Assembly: GCA_037367355.1 (NCBI GenBank)
Contig: CM074701.1
Location: 1,364,001 to 1,428,000 of the forward strand
DNA from: Neoscytalidium dimidiatum
Lineage: Eukaryota > Ascomycota > Dothideomycetes > Botryosphaeriales > Botryosphaeriaceae
Length of the DNA: 64,000 nt
Reading direction: 5' to 3'
Part shown: piece after piece, positions 20,811 to 31,900 of the stretch
Layout of the letters: each line of letters opens with the position of its first letter
How positions within the stretch are numbered: position 1 is the first letter of the stretch
Notes under the pieces: generated by a model
Told to the model about the DNA's origin: nothing
The model's database searches: none
What the model saw: the letters and a program-made list of their open reading frames with translations, nothing else
Position numbers and translations under genes: made by a program

Positions 20811-23800
20811 GAAGAACGCGATACCTCCGAATTCGACCTCGAGAAAAAGCGCTAAGACCGGTATCTATCGAAAGCTCTCGATTCTCTTAGCTAGATTCTC
20901 GAATCTTAGCTTCGTAGCTATACGCGCTACTACGTTATCGCGTGGAAAAGAGACTTCGTTAGGCCGAATCGCCTCGCTCTACCTCCACACCCCTACGAAA
21001 TTCCCAAATCGACCCGAAAACGCACGAAATTCTCGGAATCTACTGAAAATACCTACGCGCACCTCCGTACGAAGTTATACTAGATTTAGAGCGCGTTTAC
21101 GTACCTAAATCTAAGGCGAAGAAGCGCTTTCTCCTCTTCTCTATCCCGCCCCTTTTCCGCGGCCCGTATACGTAGAGTTTTCACCACCTCCCTACCTACG
21201 CGAACTAAGAATAACCGAAAATAAGCGAAAAGCTTAACCGAATAGCCCTAAAAACGCTTCGTTACTTCTCGGGAGAAAGTAACGAAGAAAATTCCCCGCG
21301 CTCGCCCGGAATTCGTTTATTTACGGCTTAGTTTATACGAAACTAAAGCCGGCGATTTCTTTCTAGTCTAATTTCCTATTTCTACTATTTCTTTTCTAGA
21401 AAGAGTATAGAAAACTAAGGATATCCGCCCCCGGACCCCTCGGATTCCCTAGACCCTCTACGCCCTACGACTCTAATTCGACTATCGACTACGCCGGTAG
21501 TTATCGAATCTTCGAATACTATGGTATTAAGTAGTATCGAAGATATCGAGATAGAAAACGACGAAATAACACCGCTACCAAGAAGGCCGAAGGAAACGGT
21601 AACGGTCGAGCCTACGCCGACTCTCGGAAAAAGACTCTCCTTCTCGCCTACCTCTACGGGTATTAACCCGTTCGAATACCGCCCCGAGAAAAAAACCCGG
21701 TATATACCGGAATCGAAACTAAAGTCCTCCGCGGAATATATCGAAGCCGCGTTCGATTGCCTTATTAAGGCGATCGACCTCGAAGACGACTAGTCTAAGG
21801 TAAATAACCTTAGCGAACTCCTTACCGTCTTCCGCGAATATACGGTAAAAGGAAAAATCGACTTTACTAAGTCGATTCTTGTAACCGAAGTCCGCGCACT
21901 CGAAAACGTATCCCGTACGCTTTCAAATAAAACGAGGAATCTCGGGGCTACCTCCGTAGCTCCTACGGGAAAACCCTAGCCGAGCCAGCTAGCCCTAGCT
22001 AAAAAACCTATCTCCTACGCCTCGGTAGCGGTAGGTTTAGTTCTAAACGACGGTTTTATAACCGTATCGTATAAAAAACTAACTAAAAAAACAACTACGA
22101 AGCTCGTAAAACTAACGTCTATTAAAGATAGATAAATTACCGTCTCTTACGATAGTATACGAGACTAATTTAACGGAATCCGACTCCGGTAAAAGCTAAA
22201 CCTTACGTTCGCGGGAGTTAAATAAACAAACCCGTTATCTAAGGAACCTCCCTTTCGTTTAAGGGAAATATCCTAATTACGGGTACCGAAGGCTATACTA
22301 GCCAATTCCTCTTAGAAAAAGAGGATATTATTAGGAAAGTCCTTCCTAATTCTAACCCGAAACCAGTCGAGGCCTAGTATAAGGTTATTATCTACGGAAT
22401 CCCTACGCGGGAGACTAAGGATATTCTAATCGATTCCTTTATTAAGGAAGAAATAGAGATCTTTAACGTAGGTCTTTCTTCTATCGGAAAGCCCTACTAG
22501 GCCACCTCTAAGGAGAAAAGAGAAAACTAATTCGCGGGATCCGTTATAGTCTCGTTCCGCACCGAAAAGGAACAGAAAAAGGCTATTAATAGCCGCCTTT
22601 TTATATACGGAATAAGCTATAAGGTAGAGAAAGTACGGATTATTTCTAAGGGAATTTAATGCCGTAACTACCTTAAAAATAGATACGAAACGATAAAGTA
22701 TACGAGGACTCCTATATACGAAATCTATAAAAAGGAGCACCTAACGGGAGAGTATAAGTATAAATTTATAGGCTATAAAGCCTCTAAAGGTATACGGTGC
22801 TAATACTACTCTAATTAGAATTAACTAACCCCTTTATCTATAGATAAACTAAGGGTATTTTAAGCAAATTTAAATAGAAACGCTTTAGCTACGGAGAGCC
22901 TTCTATCTAAAGTAATCGAACTTAAAATTAGCCTAATTCTTATATAAGAACTATAGCTAACAAACCCCGAAAATCCTAGAGAAAGGCGGTCGGTTAACCA
23001 CCCCGCGTTCGTTTAAATTCTACCGGATTATTCTCTAACGGAAAGACCGCGTACGTTAGTATATATATCCCGTTATCTAACGGGAATAGATATTAACTAT
23101 AACTCATGATAACTAAATCCCTAACCTAATAGTTCTAAAAATAATAGAGGAAAATAGCTAATTCTACCTCAATTTATATAACTAAAAGGAATAAGAAACG
23201 ATAATTCCTATACGCTAGAACGTATTCTAGGCTACTAATAGCTAGAATTCCCTAGTATTATAGCCGGGGACTTTAATATTTACCACCCGTAGTGGAACCT
23301 AAGGTCCCCCTACTCGAACGGGGCCTCCGCCCTAATTAATTAGATTAAATCTAATAACCTAGACCTACTAAATACGCCGGGAGAAGGTACCTTCTACCGG
23401 CCGAACCTAGATAGGCCTATAGTAATAGATCTGCTCTCTAATGAAAGGGCAGAATAAAATGGACTGAAACTGAATCTATCGGATCCGACTACTTCCCTAT
23501 TTTATTTTAAATCTAATTAAATAAACGAATAAACTAGGAGAAATCTAAGTAAATTAGATTTAATTACGAGAAGGCGAACTAGGATAAATTCTCTAAGATC
23601 TTTAAAGAAAAAGCCTCGAACTTTATAGAAAAGCTACGCCCCTAGCTAGCTATTCTAGAAGAAGAGAATAAAGATCTTAGCCTAGAGATTCTAAAAGACC
23701 GTTTAAAAGAAGTCTTACTCTTAGAAAAACTAGAAGAATCCCTAACTAACCTTATACGGTAAGCAGCGGACTAAGCTATTCCGAAAACTACTCCGCTAGC

Positions 23801-26800
23801 TAAAGCTAAACCCTAGTAGAATTCTATCTTAACGGAGGCCCGAGGGAACCTTAAAAAACAAACGCGGCTTATACGACGCTCGCCGGAGCTCGTAAATAAG
23901 TAAGACTTCCTAAAAACCCGAAACGAATACTTCTCCTCTATTCGTAAAGCTAAACGGGACTACTAGAATTCGTTTCTAAGTAAAAATACCCCCGAAACTA
24001 TCTTTAAAGCAATGGCCTATATAAAATACCGTCTAATAGAACGAATCCTACCGATTCGGGCTAAAAACGGCCTACTACAAGATAGCTGGAAGGGAAAAAG
24101 CTCCGCGCTAAAAGAAATATTATTTCTATCCCCTCCTAACGTACGAATCGAAAATAATTGAATAAATTACTAGCCGGATCTAAGCTGGGAATAGCTAATT
24201 CTAGACAAAAAAGAGCTCGAACAAACGTGTTCGAACCTAATAAAAGGAACTACGCCCGGGCCGGACTTATTATCTTAATAAATTATAATTTAGGCCTATA
24301 ACGTATCTCTAAAAGCCTTCTATTTTATCTATTCGAACCTCTTTAAATACGGCTACCATCTAAAGTGCTAGAGATAAGCAACGGAGGCAATTTTAAAGAA
24401 ACCTAATAAGCCGGATCCCGTAAATCCTAAGACTTATAGGGTTATTTCTTTATTAAATTGCCTAGAAAAAGTACTCGAACGAGTAGTAGCTAAACGCCTC
24501 GGTTTTCTAGCGGAAACGACAAACCTAATCTACCCTATATAAATAGGAGGAAGACTTAAAAAATCCGCAATAGACGCCTACTTTATTCTAACGAATTTAG
24601 TAGAGGAAAACCGTAAGGTAAAGCTAAAAATATCCACGCTATTTCTAGACATACGCGGCGCTTACAACCACGTCGCGCAAGAATAACTCCTAGGAATTCT
24701 AAGAAAGTTAAAGCTTCCTACTAACCTACTCGCGTGGGTTAGAACTTTCTTAAATTCCCGATAATTACGCCTTAGTTTCGATGGAAATATAGAAGAATTT
24801 AGTAACGTAGAAACGGGTATACCGCAAGGAAGTCCTATTTCGCCGATACTATTTCTAATATATATCCGAGACCTATTTTAGACGAACTCCGTTAGCTATC
24901 TATCCTACGTCGATAATATCTCTTTAATAGCAAGCTCGAAAAGCTAGAAAAAGAATATTAAGATACTAGAAAGAGAAGCGGAAAGACTCTATAAACTAGG
25001 CGCGGAAAATACTATATAATTCGACCTCGAAAAAACCGAATTAATGTACTTTTCTAAAGAAAAAACGGCAAGAGATTCTACTTTAAAACTACCTACGGGT
25101 TTAGTTATAAAGCCTAAGAATCTAGTCCGATATCTAGGAGTTTTCTTAGACCTACTCCTTAACTTTAAGGAACACGTCGATATTAGAATAAGCTAAGCTC
25201 GTTCGAGCCTTTCGAGGATAAACCGACTAGCTAATATCGAAAACGGACTAAAACCTAACGCGGTACGGTAGTTATACTTAGCCTACGTTACCTCCGTCTC
25301 CGACTACGGCTCCGTTTTATACTGGAATAACCAAGCGAATTTTAAACGAAAAGCTACGATACTCTAGAATCTAGCTCTACGGAAAATACTAGGCGTTTTT
25401 AAAACCGCTCTAATTACTCCCCTCGAAATAGAAGCCGCGATCCTACCCTCGGAAATTCGCTTAGAAAATAACCTCCGATCCTACGCCCTACGAAGTCTTA
25501 AATTAGACCGAAAACACCTAATTCGAAGCCTTCTAGAAAGAGAGAACGAATACGAAAGTAAGCTCGTTTAAAAAATTAGAGACTTTCTAAAAGATAAGCC
25601 GTATAACCTCGAAACGGTTAATTCTTTCTACTTTCCACCTTAGGGGCTATCTACCCCCTACTCGGTTAAAGTCTCTAAACTCTCGAAAGAAGAATAAGCT
25701 AAGAAATACCTAAACGAACTCGAAAACCCCCCGGATAACCTAATATCTATCTATACGGACGCGAGTTCGATTCCGAATAAAACCGGAATTGAACTAGTAG
25801 TTTTTATAGATAGAAACGACCCTACCTTTAAAGACGAAACTACTATTATAGTAGGAAATATCGGGGATAATAACCTAGTTTATAACGGCGAACTAGAGGC
25901 TCTTACGAGAGCCCTCGAACTCGTAGTTAAAAACGAATATACCGATAAAGATATTAGAGTCTACGCGGATAACTAGGCCGCGCTCTACCGTCTAAAAATA
26001 CTATCCGGAAATCTAGAATAACTAGTGTAAATACGAGCTTTAAACGCAGCTAAAACGCTTATTCTAAAAGGAAATTTAGTTTAATTAGAATAGGTCCCCG
26101 GCTATTTTAATATACGCGGTAACGAAGAAGTAGATTCCCTAGCTAAATACGCCTGTAAAATAAACCCGAATAACGAATCGACTAGCTACGCATTCTTTCG
26201 AATACTAACGTAAGCAGATTTTATTAATTTGTAGTAAAAAACAGCGAATAAGCAAGCGGAAATAGCCTCTAAAGAGTCTTATCTAAGGCGGTTTAACTGG
26301 AAAATAAAACGTAAGCTAATAGACCTCTCTACGGAGAGAGAAACTAGCTCTGCGTTTTACTAGCTTAAAATAGGATACGGCTACTTTAAGTCCTATTTAA
26401 ACCGCTTTAGATTAAACCCCTCTAAGTATTACCCGTGTAATAATACGGCTAAACAAACCCCTCGGCACCTAATCCTAGACTATAAAAAGTATCGACTCGA
26501 AAGAGAAGATATATATACTAGTCTAGAAACGAAAAATCCCTCCCTAGACCTCGTTTTTAATACCGAAGAAGGATAAAAGGCTCTCCTAAGCTTTCTATCG
26601 ATAACTAAAATAGCTACCCGAAAGTGGCTATTAGAACTTACTTTGATGGAAGCCTAAATACGTACTTTTGAAAAACTAACTTAAGTCTCTCTCTATAAAG
26701 AAAACGTTCTTTTCTATTTTATTCTCTTTAGCGGTATTTTCTACTTCGCCTACTCCTCTACTTACTTTCCTATTTCTTTCTAAAAAAGCACTGGCTTAGC

Positions 26801-26943
26801 CCCTACTATTTCTAGACTCCTTCCCGAAGAAAACACGAATAAAAACCCCGGTCGAAATACCGGACTAGATACGTTAGTAGACTAGCCGTCTTTTATAAGC
26901 TTAGCTTACATAAGGACGTTAAACGAATAAATAAATAAATAAA
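20811..26943 (+). mobile_element. LINE-a: near full-length LINE (endonuclease-RT-RNase H), RIP-inactivated
   Basis: An approximately 6.1 kb non-LTR retrotransposon. The 5' region starts near 20823 (ACCTCCGAATTCGACC, shared with LINE-d). ORF1 starts with an ATG at 21521, and its zinc-knuckle region is at about 22660-22802. ORF2 shows the endonuclease motif AGDFN (23263-23277), the reverse transcriptase box YVDN (24906-24917, from YVDD by a G-to-A change), RNase H motifs (IYTDASS near 25750, VPGYFNIRGNEEVD near 26100) and a Cys/His C-terminus near 26440. Many TAG/TAA stops and Cys-to-Tyr changes are typical of RIP, so no functional protein is possible. The 3' end is an AATA repeat tail. It is inserted into LINE-c with the 14-base duplication TATCTTTTCTTTTA at 20797-20810 and 26944-26957. 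Domain order and tail suggest the Tad1-like or a related fungal clade. Confidence 0.9.
21521..22860 (+). pseudogene. LINE-a ORF1 (gag-like, zinc-knuckle), decayed
   Basis: The frame opens with an ATG at 21521 and runs 90 codons (MVLSSIEDIEIENDEITPLP at the start) before the first TAG. It then continues readably through several stops: SKVNNLSELLTVFREYTVKG, then ENVSRTLSNKTRNL. Near the end, about 22660-22802, cysteine and tyrosine codons are spaced as in a series of CCHC knuckles (CRNYLKN, YEIYKKEHLTGEYKYKF, YKASKGIRC). The tyrosines are explained by TGT/TGC to TAT/TAC changes. A frame shift near 22210-22230 is seen relative to LINE-d. ORF1 proteins of this kind bind the element's RNA. Confidence 0.75.
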
Positions 26944-28590
26944 TATCTTTTCTTTTAAGTCGATACTTTTTATAGTCTAGAATTAGATATTAAGGGGTTT
27001 ATTTAGCTATATTATTATATAAGTAATAATTAGAGGGGTTTAATTTAAAACGGTTTAAATAGAACTTAAAGTAGCCGTATTTTATTTCTAGCTAGTAAAA
27101 TATAAAGCTAGTTTCTCTCTTCGTAGAGAGGTCTATTAACTTACGTTTTATTTTCTAGTTAAACCGCTATAGATAAGACTCTTTAGAGGCTATTTTTACT
27201 TACTTATTCGCTATTTTTTACTACGAATTAATAAAGTCTACTTACGTTAGTATTTAAAAGAATACGTAGCTAGTAGATTTATTATTTAAGTTTATTTTAT
27301 AGGCGTATTTAGCTAGGGAATCTACTTCTTTATTATCGTATATATTAAAATAGCTAGAAATCTATTCTAATTAAACTAAATTTCCGTTAAAAATAAGCGT
27401 TTTAGCTACGTTTAAAGCTCGTATTTACGCTTATTATTCTAGATTTCTAGATAGTATTTTTAGATAATAAAGCGCGGCCTAGTTATCTACGTAGACTCTA
27501 ATATCTTTATCAGTATATCTATTTCTAATAGCGAGTTCGAGGGCTCTCGTAAGAGCCTCTAGTTTACTATTATAAACTAGGTTATTATCTCTAATATTTT
27601 CTACTATAATAGTAGTTTTATCTTTAAGAATAGAGTCGTTTCTATTTATAAAAACTACTAATTCTATTTTAATTTTATTTAGAATTAAACTAGCGTCTAT
27701 ATAGATAGAAATTAGATTATCTAGGGGATTTTTAAGTTTATTTAGATATTTCTTAGCTTATTCTTCTTTCGAGAGTTTAGAGACTTTAACTAAGTAGGGG
27801 GTAGATATCTTCTAAAGTAGAAAGTAGAAAGAATTAACTATTTTAAGATTATATAGTTTATCTTTTAGAAAGTCTCTAATTTTTTAATAAGCTTACTTTT
27901 ATATTCGCTTTCTCTTTCTAGAAGGCTTCGAATTAGATATTTTTAGTCTAATTTAAGACTTCGTAGAGCGTAAAATTAGAGATTATTTTCTAAGCGTATT
28001 TTTAAGGATAGAATCGTGGCTTCTATTTTAAGGGGGGTAACTAGAGCAATTTTAAAAACGCCTAGTATCTTTTATAGAGCTAAATTCTAGAGTATCGTAG
28101 CTTTTCGTTTAAAATTTACTTAGTTATTCTAGTATAAAACGAAGCTATAGTCGAAAATAAAAGTAATATAGGCTAAGTATAACTATTATACCGCGTTAGA
28201 TTTTAGTCTATTTTCGATATTAGCTAGTCGATTTATTCTTAAGAGGCTCGAACGAGCTTAGCTTATTTTAATATTAACGTATTCTTTAAAATTAAGAAGT
28301 AGATCTAAGAAAACTTCTAGATATTAGACTAGATTCTTAGGCTTTATAACTAAACCTATAGATAGTTTTAAAGTAGAATCTCTTATTATTTTTTCTTTAG
28401 AAAAATTTATTAATTTAGTTTTTTCGAGGTTAAATTATATAGTATTTTCTATATTTAGTTTATAGAGTCTTTCCGCTTCTCTTTCTAGTATCTTAATATT
28501 CTTTTTCTAGCTTTTCGAGCTTACTATTAAAGAGATATCGTTAACGTAAGATAAATAGATAATAGAGTTTATCTAAAATAAATCTTAAAT

Positions 28591-28996
28591 ATTATAAGAA
28601 CTAAATATAAATAGAGAGTTTAAGAATAGTATAAGAGAGTCTCTATTAGATAATAGATAAATTCTTAGAAGATTCGAGAGACTTATTAGGCGGGACTTAT
28701 ATATAGACGAGCGGTAAGTAAGGTTACGTAACCTATATAGGCTACGCTAGAACTTTATATAGAAGCTAATAGCTTCTTATATATAAATAGTAGAAAGTTC
28801 TATATTTAAAGTTCTTATACTATCCCCCTCTTTTAGAAAGGCGTTCTTAGCTTTAAAAGATAAAAAACTTACTAGCTTTAGATACTATTTATAGTATTAA
28901 AACCTCCGTTAGAAGAGAAAAAGATATATACTAAAGATAGTAAGAAAACTTTAGATTAGAGAAGATAAAGTTAATACTACTAAAGATATTTAGAGT
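28591..28996. other. Unassigned AT-rich spacer between two LINE copies
   Basis: About 400 bases of AT-rich, CpA-depleted sequence between the truncated 5' end of LINE-c and the 3' tail of LINE-b. It matches neither the LINE nor the Gypsy elements in this window by eye. It contains no frame or terminal repeat I can identify. It may be the original target DNA or an unrecognised mutated repeat. Confidence 0.5.
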
Positions 28997-31900
28997 ATTT
29001 ATTTATTTATTTATTTATTTGTTTAACGTCCTTATATAAGCTAAGCTTATAAAAGACGGCTAGTCTACTAACGTATCTAGTCCGATATTTCGACCGGGGT
29101 TTTTATTCGGGTTTTCTTCGGGAAGGAGTCTAGAAATAGTAGGGGCTAAGCCGGTGCTTTTTAGGAAGAAATAGGAAAGTAAGTAGATAGATAAGAAGAG
29201 GTAGAAGATAAAAGAAAAATAAGGGAGAATAACTTCTTTTTTAAGGAGAGACTAAAGTTAGTTTTTTGAAAGTACGTATTTAGACTTCCGTCGAAGTAAG
29301 TTCTAATAGCCACTTTCGGGTAGCTATTTTAGTTATTAATAGAAAGCTTAGAAGAGCTTTCCGTCCTTCTTTAGTATTAAAAACGAGGTCTAGGGAGGGA
29401 TTTTTCGTTTCTAGACTAGTATATATATCTTCTCTTTTAAGTCGATACTTTTTATAGTCTAGAATTAAGTACCGAGGGGTTTATTTAGCCGTATTATTAT
29501 ACGGGTAGCGATTAGAGGGGTTTAGTCTAAAGCGGTTTAAATAGAACTTAAAGTAGCCGTATCCTATTTTAAGCTAGTAAAACGCGGAGCTAGTTTCTCT
29601 CTCCGTAGAGAGATCTATTAACTTTCGTTTTATTTTCTAGTTAAACCGCCTTAGATAAGACTCTTTAGAGGCTATTTCCGCTTACTTATTCGCTGTTTTT
29701 TGCCACGAATTAATAAAATCTGCTTGCGTTAGCACTCGAAAGAATACGTAGCTAGTCGATTCGTTATTCGGGTTTATTTTATAGGCGTATTTAGCTAGGG
29801 AATCTACTTCTTCGTTACCGCGTATATTAAAATAGCCGGGGACCTATTCTAATTAAACTAAATTTCCTTTTAGAATAAGCGTTTTAGCTGCGTTTAAAGC
29901 TCGTATTTACACTAGTTATTCTAGATTTCCGGATAGTATTTTTAGACGGTAGAGCGCGGCCTAGTTATCCGCGTAGACTCTAATATCTTTATCGGTATAT
30001 TCGTTTTTAACTACGAGTTCGAGGGCTCTCGTAAGAGCCTCTAGTTCGCCGTTATAAACTAGGTTATTATCCCCGATATTTCCTACTATAATAGTAGTTT
30101 CGTCTTTAAAGGTAGGGTCGTTTCTATCTATAAAAACTACTAGTTCAATTCCGGTTTTATTCGGAATCGAACTCGCGTCCGTATAGATAGATATTAGGTT
30201 ATCCGGGGGGTTTTCGAGTTCGTTTAGGTATTTCTTAGCTTATTCTTCTTTCGAGTTTAGAGACTTTAACCGAGTAGGGGTAGATAGCCCTAAGGTGGAA
30301 AGTAGAAAGAATTAACCGTTTCGAGGTTATACGGCTTATCTTTTAGAAAGTCTCTAATTTTTTAAACGAGCTTACTTTCGTATTCGTTCTCTCTTTCTAG
30401 AAGGCTTCGAATTAGGTGTTTTCGGTCTAATTTAAGACTTCGTAGGGCATGAGATCGGAGGTTATTTTCTAGCGAATTTCGGGTAGGATCGCGGCTTCTA
30501 TTCGAGAGTAATTAGAGCGGTTTTAAAAACGCCTAGTATTTTCCGTGAAAGCTAGATTCTGAGTATCGTAGCTTTTCGTTTAAAATTCCTTGGTTATTCC
30601 AGTATAAAACGGAGCCGTAGTCGGAGACGGAGGTAACGTGAGCTAAAATATAACTACCGTAGCGCGTTAGGTTTTAGTCCGTTTTCGATATTAGCTAGTC
30701 GGTTTATCCTCGAAGGCTCGAACGAGCTTAGCTTATTCTAATATCGACGTGTTCCTTAAAGTTAAGAGTAGGTCTAAGAAAACTCTAGATATCGGACTAG
30801 ATTCTTAGGCTTTATAACTAAACCCGTAGGTAGTTTTAAAGTAGAATCTCTTGCCGTTTTTTCTTTAGAAAAGTACATTAATTCGGTTTTTTCGAGGTCG
30901 AATTATATAGTATTTTCCGCGCCTAGTTTATAGAGTCTTTCCGCTTCTCTTTCTAGTATCTTAATATTCTTTTTCTAGCTTTTCGAGCTTGCTATTAAAG
31001 AGATATTATCGACGTAGGATAGATAGCTAACGGAGTTCGTCTAAAATAGGTCTCGGATATATATTAGAAATAGTATCGGCGAAATAGGACTTCCTTGCGG
31101 TATACCCGTTTCTACGTTACTAAATTCTTCTATATTTCCATCGAAACTAAGGCGTAATTATCGGGAATTTAAGAAAGTTCTAACCACGCGAGTAGGTTAG
31201 TAGGAAGCTTTAACTTTCTTAGAATTCCTAGGAGTTATTCTTGCGCGACGTGGTTGTAAGCGCCGCGTATGTCTAGAAATAGCGTGGATATTTTTAGCTT
31301 TACCTTACGGTTTTCCTCTACTAAATTCGTTAGAATAAAGTAGGCGTCTATTGCGGATTTTTTAAGTCTTCCTCCTATTTATATAGGGTAGATTAGGTTT
31401 GTCGTTTCCGCTAGAAAACCGAGGCGTTTAGCTACTACTCGTTCGAGTACTTTTTCTAGGCAATTTAATAAAGAAATAACCCTATAAGTCTTAGGATTTA
31501 CGGGATCCGGCTTATTAGGTTTCTTTAAAATTGCCTCCGTTGCTTATCTCTAGCACTTTAGATGGTAGCCGTATTTAAAGAGGTTCGAATAGATAAAATA
31601 GAAGGCTTTTAGAGATACGTTATAGGCCTAAATTATAATTTATTAAGATAATAAGTCCGGCCCGGGCGTAGTTCCTTTTATTAGGTTCGAACACGTTTGT
31701 TCGAGCTCTTTTTTGTCTAGAATTAGCTATTCCCAGCTTAGATCCGGCTAGTAATTTATTCAATTATTTTCGATTCGTACGTTAGGAGGGGATAGAAATA
31801 ATATTTCTTTTAGCGCGGAGCTTTTTCCCTTCCAGCTATCTTGTAGTAGGCCGTTTTTAGCCCGAATCGGTAGGATTCGTTCTATTAGACGGTATTTTAT

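Larger units (their letters stand above)
20364..28590 (-). mobile_element. LINE-c: 5'-truncated LINE split by LINE-a
   Basis: A reverse-strand LINE copy in two pieces, 20364-20810 and 26944-28590, separated by the insertion of LINE-a. The left piece is the tail and 3' region. The right piece continues exactly where the left stopped (CTTTTAAGTCGATAC, contiguous in LINE-b) and covers the RNase H and part of the reverse transcriptase region. Similarity ends near 28590, inside the reverse transcriptase region, so this copy is 5'-truncated. It is the most heavily RIP-mutated of the LINE copies: CpG positions that survive in LINE-a and LINE-b are often changed here too. Confidence 0.8.

Noticed and set aside
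22426..22740. 104-codon open frame on the minus strand, with an identical twin at 33185-33499 on the plus strand
   Set aside because: It is the antisense of LINE ORF1. RIP removes Trp/Gln/Arg-type codons on the sense strand and can leave the other strand open. Identity between the two reflects the near-identical LINE copies, not a separate conserved gene.
28591..28996. Possible small MITE-like element between LINE-c and LINE-b (contains GTTACGTAAC)
   Set aside because: A single 10-base palindrome; no terminal inverted repeats or duplication found.
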